A stretch of 64,000 nt of DNA from Burkholderia ubonensis subsp. mesacidophila (GCF_002097715.1 NZ_CP020737.1:1116001-1180000); one strand, 5' to 3'. Shown: positions 48,036 through 57,540, counted from the stretch's first letter. Numbers and translations: made by a program. Notes: generated from the letters alone by a model not told the origin.

Positions 48036-48743
48036 TCATGGGGCCGTAAGCCACGCGTCGAGCGCCTGTTGTCCGGGCACGGTCACGCGCAGCACGCGCG
48101 GGCGCTCGGTGCGCTCGACCCAGCCCTGCGCGCAGAAGCTGTCGAGCAGCGCCGCGCCGAGCGCGCCGCCGAGGTGCGAGCGGCGCTCGCTCCAGTCCAG
48201 GCAGCCGCACGCGAAGCGGCGTCGGCGCGTGCGCTGCTGCGCGACGTCGATGCCCCAGCGCGCGAGCGCCTGCGTGCCGAGCTCGGTCGCGTCGACCGCA
48301 TCGCCTTGCGCGTTCAGCCAGCCGCGCGCGGTGAGCGCGTCGAAGATGCGCACGGCGAGCTCGCCCGCCATGTGGTCGTAGCAGGTGCGCGCGTAGCGCA
48401 GCTCGGCGGGTACGGCGCGCGATGGCGGCGGAACGGGCCGGTGCGGCGCGGCCGCGCGGGCGACGTTCGCGAGCGCCTCGAGCGACGCGGCGATGTCGGC
48501 GGACGCGATCCGGTAATAGCGGTGCCGGCCGCGGATGTCGAGCGCGAGCAGCCCGCCTTCGGTCAGGCGCGCGAGGTGCGCGCTCGCGGCGGACGGCGAC
48601 AGCCCGGCGACCAGCGTGAGCTCGCCGGCGGGGCGGGCGCTGCCGTCCATCAGCACCCACAGCATCGCGGCCCGTCCGGGGTCGGCGATCAGCGCGCCGA
48701 TGCGGCTCAGGCCCGGGAAATGGTGATCGTCGGAATCGCTCAT
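48036..48743 (-). CDS. ArsR-family winged-helix regulator with C-terminal domain
   Basis: 235-residue transcription regulator. An ArsR-type HTH is at about 8-85 (AAMLWVLMDGSARPAGELT, then GLSPSAASAHLARLTEGGLL, and the wing RGRHRYYRI). A long C-terminal domain, about 130 residues, carries CYDHMAGELAVRIFDAL and FACGCLDWSERRSHLGGALG, the pattern of ArsR regulators with an extra effector domain. The cysteines there could sense metal or redox, but no ArsR metal box is evident. The start at 48743 is chosen from the HTH position. Targets are unknown. Confidence 0.82.
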   Translation of the reverse strand: MSDSDDHHFPGLSRIGALIADPGRAAMLWVLMDGSARPAGELTLVAGLSPSAASAHLARLTEGGLLALDIRGRHRYYRIASADIAASLEALANVARAAAPHRPVPPPSRAVPAELRYARTCYDHMAGELAVRIFDALTARGWLNAQGDAVDATELGTQALARWGIDVAQQRTRRRRFACGCLDWSERRSHLGGALGAALLDSFCAQGWVERTERPRVLRVTVPGQQALDAWLTAP

Positions 48744-48829
48744 CGTGGCGCCTCGGAGAAGGGGGATGTCTCGCAGTGTAGGCGCTGATGGTATTCGATG
48801 TTTCGCGTCGGGCTGAAATGTCGAATGCA

Positions 48830-48857
48830 GGCGACCGGCGACCGGCGACGGGCGACC
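48830..48857. repeat. 7-bp tandem repeat upstream of the ArsR-type gene
   Basis: Four successive copies of GGCGACC (the third ends in G) lie about 90 bp upstream of the regulator's start. Copy number could vary by slippage. Confidence 0.7.
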
Positions 48858-48939
48858 GGCGGCGGAGGGCGGGCGGCCCCGCGCGTACAATGGCCGGGCG
48901 CGGCGGCAGTGGGGCTGCCGCACGTGACACGATGCGACG

Positions 48940-49080
48940 ATGAAGACGATTTTCTGCATGCTGGCGGCCGCGCTGGTCTGCGCGGCTTGTGCGCAGGGCG
49001 GCGCGAGCGCCGCGGACGACCGCGGCAGCCATATCGAGATGTACGGCGTGATCGACCAGGGCGTGACGGTGCGTCGCTGA
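48940..49080 (+). CDS. Putative 46-residue exported peptide
   Basis: The short ORF starts MKTIFCMLAAALVCAAC, a good export signal with a lipoprotein-like end, and finishes IEMYGVIDQGVTVRR. The latter is like the first strand of Burkholderia general porins (LYGVIDxGV). It may be a small lipoprotein or the relic of a porin gene start. No strong ribosome site is visible, so the call is tentative. Confidence 0.45.
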   Translation: MKTIFCMLAAALVCAACAQGGASAADDRGSHIEMYGVIDQGVTVRR

Positions 49081-49210
49081 CCGGGGTCGGACCGTCCACG
49101 GCGTGGCCCGCGCCTGCGCGTCGGACGAGCCGGCGCGCCGCGACGCGTTGTCGCAGCGCACCGTATAATGGCGCCGTTTGCAGTGCCCCCCGCCGCCTGG
49201 AGTCAACAAG

Positions 49211-49723
49211 ATGTCCGCCTCGTCCCCCGCCACCGCGACTCTCGATCGCAACGAAACCGTATTCCGCTTCCTCGCCGAGCCGTCGTCCGTGAACTTCGGT
49301 GGCAAGGTGCACGGCGGCGCGCTGATGAAATGGATCGACGAGGTCGCCTACGCCTGCGCGGCGGTCTGGTCGAGCCGCTATTGCGTGACGGTCAGCGTCG
49401 GCAACATCCGCTTCCAGCGTCCGATCCTGGTCGGCAACCTGGTCGAGCTGAAGGCGCGCGTCGTCGCGACGGGGCGCACCAGCATGCACATCCATGTGTC
49501 GGTGCACGCCGGCGATCCGAAGGGCGGCGTGCTGCGCCAGACGACCGACTGTCTCGTCGTGTTCGTCGCCGTCGACGAGAACGGCAACCCGCTGCCGGTG
49601 CCGCCGTTCGTGCCGGAGACCGACGAGCAGAAACGCCTCGCGAAGTACGCGATGGACGTGCGCGCCGCGCTCGACAAGATCGTCGAGATGAAGCCCGAAG
49701 AGGTCGCGAAGGGCGCGGTCTGA
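49211..49723 (+). CDS. Acyl-CoA thioesterase (YciA/ACOT hot-dog family)
   Basis: Hydrolyses acyl-CoA to free acid and CoA. The 170-residue single hot-dog domain has the conserved NFGGKVHGGALMKWIDEVAYACA (in two parts, residues ~28-50; Asp catalytic). VSVGNIRFQRPILVGNLVEL and the C-terminal CLVVFVAVDENGNPLPVPPF follow. This is the BFIT/ACOT-like YciA pattern. The ATG at 49211 is preferred over an in-frame TTG 11 codons earlier. It stands alone between short intergenic spacers. Confidence 0.9.
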   Translation: MSASSPATATLDRNETVFRFLAEPSSVNFGGKVHGGALMKWIDEVAYACAAVWSSRYCVTVSVGNIRFQRPILVGNLVELKARVVATGRTSMHIHVSVHAGDPKGGVLRQTTDCLVVFVAVDENGNPLPVPPFVPETDEQKRLAKYAMDVRAALDKIVEMKPEEVAKGAV

Positions 49724-49787
49724 GGTCCGCGCCGCTGCGCCGGACCCGTCGCGCGCCGCGCGATGCCGCCGGCGCGCGACCCGCGCG

Positions 49788-51182
49788 TCAGCGCGACCCG
49801 ATCATCTGCTCGGGACGCACCCACGCGTCGAATTCCGCGTCGGTCAGATAGCCGAGCGCGAGCGCGGCGGCCTTCAGCGTCGTGCCTTCCTTGTGCGCTT
49901 TCTTCGCGATCTGCGCGGCCTTGTCGTAGCCGATGTGCGGATTGAGCGCCGTCACGAGCATCAGCGATTCGTTCAGCAGCAGGTCGATGCGCGCACGGTT
50001 CGGTTCGATGCCGACCGCGCAATGGTCGTTGAAGCTCTGCGCGCCGTCGGCGAGCAGCCGCACCGATTGCAGCACGTTGTGCGCGATCATCGGACGGAAC
50101 ACGTTCAGCTCGAAATTGCCGCTCGCGCCGCCGACGTTCACCGCGACGTCGTTGCCGAACACCTGGCAGCACAGCATCGTCACGGCTTCGGACTGCGTCG
50201 GGTTCACCTTGCCCGGCATGATCGAGCTGCCCGGCTCGTTCTCGGGAATCGACAGCTCGCCGAGCCCGCAGCGCGGTCCGCTCGCGAGCCAGCGCACGTC
50301 GTTGGCGATCTTCATCAGGCTCGCCGCGACGGTCTTCAGCGCGCCGTGCGCGAACACCAGCGCGTCGGCGGCCGCCATCACCTCGAACTTGCTCGGTGCG
50401 GTCACGAACGACAACTTCGTCAGGCGGCCGATTTCGTCGGCGACGCGCACCGCGAATTCCGGATGCGCGTTCAGCCCGGTGCCGACCGCGGTGCCGCCGA
50501 GCGCGAGCTCGTACAGGTGCGGCAGCGTCGATTCGACGTGCCGGATGCCCTGGTCGAGCTGCGCGACGTAGCCGGAAAATTCCTGGCCGAGCGTGAGCGG
50601 CGTCGCGTCCTGCAGGTGCGTGCGGCCGATCTTCACGATGTCGGCGAACGCCTTCGACTTCGCGTCGAGCGTTGCGCGCAGCGTGCGCAGCGCGGGCAGC
50701 AGGTGGTTGACGATCGCATACGCGGCGGCGACGTGCATCGCGGTCGGGAACACGTCGTTCGACGACTGGCCGCGGTTCACGTCGTCGTTCGGATGGACCT
50801 TGCGCGCCTCGCCGCGCTCGCCGCCCATCAGCTCGCTCGCGCGGTTCGCGATCACCTCGTTGAGGTTCATGTTGGTCTGCGTGCCGGAGCCGGTCTGCCA
50901 GACCGCGAGCGGGAATTCGCGCGGATGCTGGCCCGCGATGATCTCGTCGGCCGCCGCGATGATCGCATGCGCCTTGTCGTCGGCCAGCACGCCGAGGGAC
51001 TGGTTCACGGCCGCCGCCGCGCGCTTCACGATCGCGAGCGCGTGGATCAGCTCCGGCGACTGCTTCTCGGTCGAGATCCGGAAATTCTGCAGCGAGCGCT
51101 CGGTCTGCGCGCCCCAGAGCCGGGCGGCCGGCACGGCGATTTCGCCGAACGTGTCGCGTTCCATCCGAACTGCTTCGTTCAT
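49788..51182 (-). CDS. fumC: Class II fumarate hydratase
   Basis: Iron-independent fumarase that interconverts fumarate and malate in the TCA cycle. The 464 residues have the superfamily signature [13 protein letters not shown] (about 315-327). [18 protein letters not shown] and [20 protein letters not shown] are FumC-type. FumC is stress-resistant, in contrast to the Fe-S FumA. GAGGAG lies before the ATG at 51182. The C-terminal SSII helices end [16 protein letters not shown], normal for the family. Confidence 0.96.
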   Translation of the reverse strand: MNEAVRMERDTFGEIAVPAARLWGAQTERSLQNFRISTEKQSPELIHALAIVKRAAAAVNQSLGVLADDKAHAIIAAADEIIAGQHPREFPLAVWQTGSGTQTNMNLNEVIANRASELMGGERGEARKVHPNDDVNRGQSSNDVFPTAMHVAAAYAIVNHLLPALRTLRATLDAKSKAFADIVKIGRTHLQDATPLTLGQEFSGYVAQLDQGIRHVESTLPHLYELALGGTAVGTGLNAHPEFAVRVADEIGRLTKLSFVTAPSKFEVMAAADALVFAHGALKTVAASLMKIANDVRWLASGPRCGLGELSIPENEPGSSIMPGKVNPTQSEAVTMLCCQVFGNDVAVNVGGASGNFELNVFRPMIAHNVLQSVRLLADGAQSFNDHCAVGIEPNRARIDLLLNESLMLVTALNPHIGYDKAAQIAKKAHKEGTTLKAAALALGYLTDAEFDAWVRPEQMIGSR

Positions 51183-51323
51183 GATGCACTCCTCTTCGAA
51201 AGGGGAAAGGCCGCGCGGCGCGCGGCGTCGGGCGTATCGTGGGCAGGCTGCGCCGCTCGTGCGGCGTCTTCGGTTCTCAACCGGCAAGCATAGCGCCGCT
51301 GGCGAATTCGCGGCGTCTGGTGC

Positions 51324-52712
51324 TCACGCGCGCATCGCGGCGAGCGACGCGCTCTTGCGATGGAAGCGCCACGCCATCAGCGCGGCGACGCTCGCGAGCC
51401 CGGCGGCGAGCCCCCACCACAGGCCGCGCGCGCCGAGACCCGCGTGGAACGCGAGCCAGTAGCCGGTCGGAAAGCCGATGCCCCAATAGCCGAGGGTGGC
51501 GGCGAGCATCGGCACGCGTGTGTCCTTCAGGCCGCGCAGCGCGCCGGAGCCGACCGTCTGCATTCCGTCGACGATCTGGAACACCGCGGCGATGCCGAGC
51601 AGCGACGCGGCGAGCGACACCGTGCCGGCATTGGCGGGGTCGTCGAGGCGCAGGTAGAGGCTGACGATCGCGTGCGGCGCGACGATCAGCACGAGGCCCG
51701 ACAGCGACATGAACGCAACGCCGAGCCCGAGCGCGACGAAACCCGCGTGGCGCGCGGCGACCGGCGCGCCCGCGCCGACCCAGTAGCCGACCCGGACGTT
51801 GGCCGCCTGGCCGATCGCCAGCGGCACCATGAACGCCACCGACGCGACGTTCAGCGCGATCTGGTGGGCGGCGAGCGATGTCTCGCCGAGCACGCCGATC
51901 GTGAGGCCGGTGGCGAGGAACAGCGTCGATTCGACCCCGTACGTGATCGCGACCGGCCAGCCGATGCCGATCAGCTCGCCCATCATCGGCAGCTTCGGAC
52001 GCGACGCGGTCACGAAGTGCTTGAACCGCCGGCGGCCGTGCAGCAGCCACACGAGCGCGAGCGCCATGAGCCAGATCGTGATCGTCGTCCCGACTGCGGA
52101 GCCGAGAAAGCCGAGGCGCGGCAGTCCGAACGCGCCGTGGATGAACCCGTAGTTCAGCACCGCGTTGACGCCGACGCCGCCGATCGACACCCACAGCAGC
52201 CGCCGCGCGGCGCCGATCGCGGGCAGGAACGAGCGCATCAGGCCGACGCCGATCAGGCTGCCGAGCGCGGCGAAGCGCAGGATCCCCGTGTATTCGCCGA
52301 CGTTGCGCGCGAGCGCCGGCGGCTCGTGGAACATCAGCAGGATCGGCTCGGAGAACGACAGCGCGACGATCGCGGGGATCGCGAGCAGCACGGACAGCGC
52401 GAAGCCCGTCCAGTAGATGTGCGGCACGCGGTGATCGGCTTTCGCGCCGCGCGCGTGCGCGACGCTGACGCTGACCGACGACAGGACGCCCTGCAGCACC
52501 GTGACGATGACGAAGAAGAAGTTCGCGCCGAGGCCGCCCGCCGCGAGCGAGTCGGGGCCGAGCGAGCCGAGCAGCACGGTGTCGGTGACGCTCATCGCCA
52601 TCTGCGACAGCTGCGCGATCGCGAGCGGGGCGGCGAGGCGCGCGGTATCGACGGCGTGACTGGACAGGGAGGGCGGCGCGGCGGCCGTCCGCGAGAGACC
52701 GGAATGCGACAT
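51324..52712 (-). CDS. MATE-family multidrug exporter
   Basis: 462-residue membrane transporter with about 12 hydrophobic segments in two similar halves. It has ARLAAPLAIAQLSQMAMSVTDTVLLG at the start (in parts) and DSLAAGGLGANFFF. The second-half counterpart is LAAHQIALNVASVAFMVPLAIGQA, a clear NorM/MATE feature. It probably expels cationic drugs in exchange for Na+ or H+. It runs on the same strand as fumC, 141 bases upstream of it, and has its own leader. Confidence 0.92.
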   Translation of the reverse strand: MSHSGLSRTAAAPPSLSSHAVDTARLAAPLAIAQLSQMAMSVTDTVLLGSLGPDSLAAGGLGANFFFVIVTVLQGVLSSVSVSVAHARGAKADHRVPHIYWTGFALSVLLAIPAIVALSFSEPILLMFHEPPALARNVGEYTGILRFAALGSLIGVGLMRSFLPAIGAARRLLWVSIGGVGVNAVLNYGFIHGAFGLPRLGFLGSAVGTTITIWLMALALVWLLHGRRRFKHFVTASRPKLPMMGELIGIGWPVAITYGVESTLFLATGLTIGVLGETSLAAHQIALNVASVAFMVPLAIGQAANVRVGYWVGAGAPVAARHAGFVALGLGVAFMSLSGLVLIVAPHAIVSLYLRLDDPANAGTVSLAASLLGIAAVFQIVDGMQTVGSGALRGLKDTRVPMLAATLGYWGIGFPTGYWLAFHAGLGARGLWWGLAAGLASVAALMAWRFHRKSASLAAMRA

Positions 52713-52861
52713 GGAATGAACGCCTGCACGGGTGCCGGCCCGCGCTGTGTTTATTTTGAGAGAGGGCTAGCTTACGGCTTTATTCGCACCGTGTCGAACG
52801 GGGGGCGATGGCCCTGTCGCGGGCAGGGTCGGGTGCGGCGTGGCGCGGCCGGACGCGTGCG

Positions 52862-53080
52862 CTATGCGCCGTGCACCGCGATTCGCGTGTCGCCGAGCAG
52901 CACGACCTGGCCTGCGCGGATCTTGCAGGTCTTGCGGAGTTCGACCGCGCCGTCGACCTTCACCGCGCCGGACGCGACGATCACTTTCGCGGAGCCGCCG
53001 CTGTCGGCGAGGCCGGTGATCTTCAGGAGGTTGTGCAACTCGACGAATTCGCCGGTCAGCGTGAAATCCAGATTGGGCAT
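52862..53080 (-). CDS. S4-domain RNA-binding protein (YbcJ type)
   Basis: 72-residue protein consisting of one S4-like RNA-binding domain: EFVELHNLLKITGLADSGGSAK, then VASGAVKVDGAVELRKTCKI (residues ~31-50) and GQVVLLG. This is the YbcJ/RqcP-like small S4 group, which may bind tRNA or 50S subunits. The start at 53080 fits the family. No neighbour suggests a specific role. Confidence 0.88.
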   Translation of the reverse strand: MPNLDFTLTGEFVELHNLLKITGLADSGGSAKVIVASGAVKVDGAVELRKTCKIRAGQVVLLGDTRIAVHGA

Positions 53081-53353
53081 GACGAGGAAAGCGCGCGGGG
53101 CGCGGGATGAATCGCCCCGCATCATACGGCACCGGCGGCCTGCGCGCGAGCGTGGCGACGCGGCGTCAGCCCGGGATGTTAAAGAGTGTGAGCCATTCGT
53201 CAGCAAATGAAACGGTGGGTAACAGTCTGCGAGATCGGCGAACCCGTCCCGCGAACGCCGGGTCTCTAGCCGTACCTGCTGCATGTTGCGGCGGGGGACG
53301 CGATGGACCGCATCGACGCAGTCCACGCCAACAACTTCTTGAGGAGGATAGCC

Positions 53354-53728
53354 ATGTCCAAGATTCGTACGATGCTGATCGGTGCCGCGCTGACGGCGTT
53401 CGCGACTTCGGCTGCGTTTGCGCAGACTGCGGGCGCAGAGGGCTCGGCAGGCGCCGGCGCGCAGGTGCAGGCGCCGGCCGCCGGTGCGGGTATGCAGGGC
53501 GGCGCCGACGCGTCGGGCGGCGCGACCGGCGCGATGAGCTCGGCGACCGGCGAGGCGAAGGACGCCGCGTCGTCGGCCGTCCACTCGACGAAGAAGCACG
53601 TCAAGCACGCCGCGAAGTCGGCGAAGGGGCACGCCAACGCCGCGAAGGCGAAGGCCGGCGAAGCCGCCGACGGCGGCGCGTCGGCTGACGTGAAGGGCGG
53701 TGCGTCGGCCGAAGGCGCCACGCAGTAA
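53354..53728 (+). CDS. Small Ala/Gly/Lys-rich exported protein
   Basis: 124-residue protein of unknown function. A signal peptide (MSKIRTMLIGAALTAFATSAAFAQ, cut near residue 24) is followed by low-complexity Ala/Gly/Gln sequence. A lysine/alanine-rich amphipathic middle (HSTKKHVKHAAKSAKGHANA) and a second Ala/Gly tail follow. GAGGAGGA precedes the ATG with ideal spacing. Such PhaF/H1-like basic Ala-rich stretches bind nucleic acid or polymers, but export speaks against a nucleoid role. Confidence 0.72.
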   Translation: MSKIRTMLIGAALTAFATSAAFAQTAGAEGSAGAGAQVQAPAAGAGMQGGADASGGATGAMSSATGEAKDAASSAVHSTKKHVKHAAKSAKGHANAAKAKAGEAADGGASADVKGGASAEGATQ

Positions 53729-53847
53729 CGTCGTTCGTCCGCCGCACGACGCTCGCCCCGGAAGGCGCGTCGTGCCGGCGGCGTCAACCTGGCGGCCCGG
53801 TTCGCTTCGCGCGGACCGGGCCGTTGTTCATTGCTGCGGACGCGTGC

Positions 53848-54624
53848 TCACGGCCGGCGCTGTTCCGGCGTCTGGCCCGGTTGCGTGCGCGCTGCGGGCG
53901 GCGAGAACACGCTGCGCAGCCACGCGGCGAGCCGCGCGAACACGTCGTACGGTTCGTCGACGAAGATTTCCGGCTTCAGGAGCCGCAGGTATTCCATGAT
54001 CTGCTGCGCTTCCGCCTTCTGGAACGAGCCGTGCGCGAGCGCCAGCCGCAGCAGCCCGCGCAGTTCGCCGAGCTTGTCGCGCGCCGTGCTGCCGACGCTC
54101 ATCTCGCACGCGAGCTTGGCCTCGTAGATCCGCTGCCGCAGCGATTCCGCGAGCCGCCAGGCGGGCGTCTGCATCTGCTCCTCGAGCGTCTGGATGTCCT
54201 GCACCGCGCTCTTGATCTGCGCGGCGAGCGGATCGATGAGTTCCGCATCGCTCTGCGCTTCGGCGACGATCGCCTTGGCCCAGTCGCGGCAGGCCTTCGC
54301 CAGCTCGTCGGGCGTCCATTCCGAACGCGACGCGAAGCCGAAGCCGAATTCGCCGGCTTGCCGCATCAGGATCGCGACGACGTCGGGAAACTCCTTGTCG
54401 AGCGTGCGCTTGGCCCACGCATACTGGCCGCCCTGCAGCATCCGCTGCACGGCGTGCTCGGTGAGCGGCACCATGTTGTCGAGCAGTTTTGCGCGCAGGA
54501 AATCCTCGAACGACGGCGTCGCGAATTGCGGGTCGAGTTTCAGCGACACGCGCACGAATGCGTCGTAGTCCTTGCGCAAGGACGAGAGTGTGTCGTCCTT
54601 GAGGGAAAGGGTGATCTGGCCCAT
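53848..54624 (-). CDS. Conserved protein of unknown function
   Basis: 258-residue soluble, largely helical protein that I do not recognise. It starts MGQITLSLKDDTLSSLRKDYDAF. It has no signal peptide or membrane segment until a weakly hydrophobic C-terminal stretch (FARLAAWLRSVFSPPAARTQ), and a Pro/Gln-rich end. Charged helices occur around ELIDPLAAQIKSAVQDIQTL and LRQRIYEAKLACEMSV. It has no Walker, HTH or zinc motifs. The neighbours (a small exported protein and azlD) give no hint of function. Confidence 0.7.
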   Translation of the reverse strand: MGQITLSLKDDTLSSLRKDYDAFVRVSLKLDPQFATPSFEDFLRAKLLDNMVPLTEHAVQRMLQGGQYAWAKRTLDKEFPDVVAILMRQAGEFGFGFASRSEWTPDELAKACRDWAKAIVAEAQSDAELIDPLAAQIKSAVQDIQTLEEQMQTPAWRLAESLRQRIYEAKLACEMSVGSTARDKLGELRGLLRLALAHGSFQKAEAQQIMEYLRLLKPEIFVDEPYDVFARLAAWLRSVFSPPAARTQPGQTPEQRRP

Positions 54625-54795
54625 GAATCGTCTCGGTGGCGGCCCGCGCCGGCCGGATGCCGGGGTCGCGCGCCGGCGCCGGCGCGTCGTCGACGGTCCG
54701 GTACGCGCCGGGACCGACGGCGGGTCTTCAACCGTTTATCGGCCGGGCGGCGCGAAACTTGAGCGTGACGCGCGCACGGGCGTTCTGGCGCCGGT

Positions 54796-55137
54796 TCAGG
54801 CGGGCAGCCAGCCGTGCGGCAGCACCACGCCCTGCCAGAAGAAGAACACCGCGAGCCCCGCTGCAATCGTCACGAGCGGCCGGCGCGTCGCCGCCGACAC
54901 GAGCACCGCGGCGAGCGCGCCGACGAGCTGCGGATTGCGCCACGTCAGCTCGGCCGCGCCGCCGTGCGGCGACACGGTCATCGGCACGATGATCGCGGTC
55001 AGCACGGTGACCGGCACGAAGCCGAGCGCCGTGCGCACGAGCGGCGGGAACGCCAGCCGCTCGCCGAACAGGAACAGCGTCGCGCGGATCGCATAGGTGA
55101 TGGCGGCCATGCCGAGGATCAGCAGTGCGTAGCTCAC
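54796..55137 (-). CDS. azlD: AzlD-family branched-chain amino acid export subunit
   Basis: 113-residue membrane protein with four hydrophobic segments (LLILGMAAITYAIRATLFLF, LGFVPVTVLTAIIVPM, LVGALAAVLVSAA, TIAAGLAVFFFWQ). This is the AzlD/YgaH small subunit that works with AzlC. The start is GTG: GGAGG lies seven bases before, and the GTG overlaps the azlC stop (GTGA). That overlap and the matching partner directly upstream make the start convincing. Confidence 0.9.
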   Translation of the reverse strand: MSYALLILGMAAITYAIRATLFLFGERLAFPPLVRTALGFVPVTVLTAIIVPMTVSPHGGAAELTWRNPQLVGALAAVLVSAATRRPLVTIAAGLAVFFFWQGVVLPHGWLPA

Positions 55138-55886
55138 GATGCGGCCTCCGGGTGCGAGCCGGCGCGTGCGCGGTCCTGCAGCAGCGTCAGCGCGACGCCG
55201 ACGACGACGCCCGCCGCGACCGCGCCCAGCAGGCCGAGCTTGTACGGCCAGCCCTGCCAGTAATACGCGAGCACGCCGGCCGTCGCGGCCGCCGAGAAAT
55301 AGCGCAGCGTGCCCAGTTGCGGCACGACGATCGCGATGAAGGTCGCCGCCATCGCGAAGTCGAGACCGAGCGACTGGAGCCCCGGGAACGCCGAGCCGAA
55401 CCCCAGGCCGGCGAGCGTCCAGACCTGCCAGTTCAAGTACATCGCGAGTCCCGAGCCGAAGAAGTAGTGCGGGCCGATCGCGCCCGGCGGGAAATGCCGG
55501 TAGTGCGCGTACGCGACCGCGAACACCTCGTCGGTCATCAGCGCGCCGAGCGTCGCGCGCCAGCGCAGCGGCAGGTGCGCCACGTACGGCGCGAGCGTCG
55601 CGCTGTACAGCAAGTGGCGCAGGTTGACGATCAGCGTCGTCGCGAGCACGACGACGAAGCCTGCGCCGCCTGCAATGAGCCCGAGCGCGATGAACTGCGC
55701 GGAGCCGGCGAACACGGTCAGCGACATCAGCGCGCCGTGCCAGCCGGCGAGCGGGCCGCCGGCGACGAGCGTGCCGAAGATCACGCCGAACGGCGCTGCG
55801 CCGACCATCATCGGGATCGTGTCGCGGGCGCCGTCGAGCCATTCGTTCAGCGGGCGGCGGGGGGATGACGCGGGTGATTGATTCAA
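55134..55886 (-). CDS. azlC: AzlC-family branched-chain amino acid exporter
   Basis: 250-residue membrane protein of the AzlC/YgaZ family that exports branched-chain amino acids or similar substrates with AzlD. It contains PMMVGAAPFGVIFGTL, LTVFAGSAQFIALGLI, LRHLLYSATLAPYVAHLPL and MTDEVFAVAYAHYRHF, all hallmarks. Start is TTG, supported by GGAGGAG seven bases upstream; no in-frame ATG fits. The stop overlaps azlD. A divergently read or neighbouring AraC gene may control the pair. Confidence 0.92.
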   Translation of the reverse strand: MNQSPASSPRRPLNEWLDGARDTIPMMVGAAPFGVIFGTLVAGGPLAGWHGALMSLTVFAGSAQFIALGLIAGGAGFVVVLATTLIVNLRHLLYSATLAPYVAHLPLRWRATLGALMTDEVFAVAYAHYRHFPPGAIGPHYFFGSGLAMYLNWQVWTLAGLGFGSAFPGLQSLGLDFAMAATFIAIVVPQLGTLRYFSAAATAGVLAYYWQGWPYKLGLLGAVAAGVVVGVALTLLQDRARAGSHPEAAS

Positions 55887-55987
55887 GATGGCTCCTCCAT
55901 AAGAGGGAGGATAGCGGGCACGCGAACGGGCGGCTTGTACGTTCTTGCGCTGCCTGGCGGGGCCGCGCCGTCGGGTGCGCCGTGGCG

Positions 55988-56890
55988 TCAGCGCGTCTGC
56001 CAGCGCCCCGGCGGCACGCCGAACATCCGCCTGAAGTGACGGGTGAAATGGCTCTGGTCGACGAAGCCGCTCGCCGCGGCAACCTCGGCGACGGCCACGC
56101 CCGCGCGCAGCGGCGCGAGCGCGCGCTGCAACCGCAACTGGTTGCGCCACGCGTGCGGCGGCATGCCGGTCGTGCGCGTGAACAGGCGCGCCGCATGGAA
56201 CGGCGACAGTCCCGCCGCCTGCGCGATCTCGTCGAGGGTGACCGCGCCCGTCAGGTCGGCGGCAAGCCGCTCGCGCATCGCTTCGACGCGCGGCTCGTCC
56301 GCCGCGAGCCACGCCGGCCGCAGATGCGCGTCCGCGTGGCGCACGATCAGCGTCGAGAACGCGTCGAGCATCGCCGTCTCGGCGGCAAGCGGGTCGTAGA
56401 TCCGCGCCGCGTCGGGCATCGAGGTGTCGTCGGCCGGCGGCCCGTACTCGTGGGGCGCCGTCGCGCGTACGCTGCCGGCCTCCATCATCCGGTGCGCCCG
56501 CGCGACCCGGGCCGCGAGATCCTGATCGCGGATCACGTCGTGCGGAAACCACGGCGCGTCCTGCGGGCGTCCGGCGATCGTGCTGGCGAGCGACCGGATG
56601 AACTCGACCGGCACGTAGCAGACCCGGTAGCGCCAGCCGTCGTCGGCCGCGCGCGAGCCGGTGTGCACTTCGCCGGGATTGATCACGGGGACGGTGCCCG
56701 TTTCGGCGATATGGCCCGCGCCGCGACAGACATAGCGTTCGGCGCCCGCTTCGATGACGGGAACCGTGTACGCGTCGTGCCAGTGCGGCGCGAACTTGTG
56801 GTCGCAATAGGTGGCCGTGACGAGATCCGCGTCCGGCAGGAGCGGGGTGCGCCAGTAGCGGGCGGAATCTCGGAGGCGGGCGGCGGACAT
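55988..56890 (-). CDS. AraC-family transcriptional regulator
   Basis: 300-residue regulator. An N-terminal cupin-like ligand domain (about 15-100; HWHDAYTVPVIEAG, INPGEVHTG) is followed by two C-terminal helix-turn-helix motifs. The first is around AGLSPFHAARLFTRTTGMPP and the second around AEVAAASGFVDQSHFTRHFRRMFG (in parts), ending PPGRWQTR. It lies 101 bases upstream of azlC on the same strand, so it is the natural candidate regulator of azlCD. The ligand is unknown. Confidence 0.9.
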   Translation of the reverse strand: MSAARLRDSARYWRTPLLPDADLVTATYCDHKFAPHWHDAYTVPVIEAGAERYVCRGAGHIAETGTVPVINPGEVHTGSRAADDGWRYRVCYVPVEFIRSLASTIAGRPQDAPWFPHDVIRDQDLAARVARAHRMMEAGSVRATAPHEYGPPADDTSMPDAARIYDPLAAETAMLDAFSTLIVRHADAHLRPAWLAADEPRVEAMRERLAADLTGAVTLDEIAQAAGLSPFHAARLFTRTTGMPPHAWRNQLRLQRALAPLRAGVAVAEVAAASGFVDQSHFTRHFRRMFGVPPGRWQTR

Positions 56891-56943
56891 GGTGGGCGCG
56901 GGAACGGGCGAATCGACAGTGTATCCCGCGCGCCGGGCGCGGC

Positions 56944-57429
56944 TTACTTGACGGGGATCTGCGTGCCGGCCGGCACAGGCACCGCGGTCACGGCGTTCTT
57001 CGGGCTGCCGCTGACGACCCGGTCGCTGTAGGTCAGGTAGACGAGCGTGTTGCGTTTCTTGTCGACCACGCGCACGACGTGCAGCGTCTTGAAGATGAAC
57101 GACATGCGTTCGCTGAACACGTTGGTCTGCTGCTTGAGCGGGCCGGTGAAGCTGATCGGGCCGACCTGCCGGCAGGCGATCGACGCCTCGCTCGGATCCT
57201 CGGCGAGGCCGAGCGAGCCCTTGATCCCGCCGGTGCGGGCGCGCGACACGTAGCAGGTCACGCCGGCGACGAGCGGATCGTCGTAGGCCTCGACGACCAC
57301 GCGGTCGGAACCCGTCAGGCGGAAATTGGTGTTGACGCTGCCGACTTCCTCCGCGTACGCGAGCGGCGCGGCGGCAAGCGTTGCAAGGAGGAGGGCGGAC
57401 GGCGCGACGGCGGCAAGACGGCTCTTCAT
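56944..57429 (-). CDS. creA: CreA-family exported protein
   Basis: 161-residue periplasmic protein with a signal peptide to about residue 26 (LAYAEEVG). It contains [46 protein letters not shown] (in parts) and [10 protein letters not shown], which define the CreA family. It has one cysteine pair that could form a disulfide. The function of CreA is unknown even in E. coli. It stands between the AraC gene and the tRNA genes. Confidence 0.9.
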   Translation of the reverse strand: MKSRLAAVAPSALLLATLAAAPLAYAEEVGSVNTNFRLTGSDRVVVEAYDDPLVAGVTCYVSRARTGGIKGSLGLAEDPSEASIACRQVGPISFTGPLKQQTNVFSERMSFIFKTLHVVRVVDKKRNTLVYLTYSDRVVSGSPKNAVTAVPVPAGTQIPVK

Positions 57430-57500
57430 CGGCGAAATCTGAAGCGATTGCGGGACAGAGACTCTAGCACGCGCGGATTGCGTAATCGTGCCGACGCCGG

Positions 57501-57533
57501 AAAAACAAAAGGCCCGTCGCTTGACGGGCCTTT
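57501..57533 (-). terminator. Terminator after the second tRNA-Asn
   Basis: AAAGGCCCGTC (57508-57518) pairs with GACGGGCCTTT (57523-57533). On the minus strand it is followed by TTTTGTTTTT. The T/A tracts let it act in both directions. Confidence 0.85.
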
Positions 57534-57540
57534 CGCTGTT

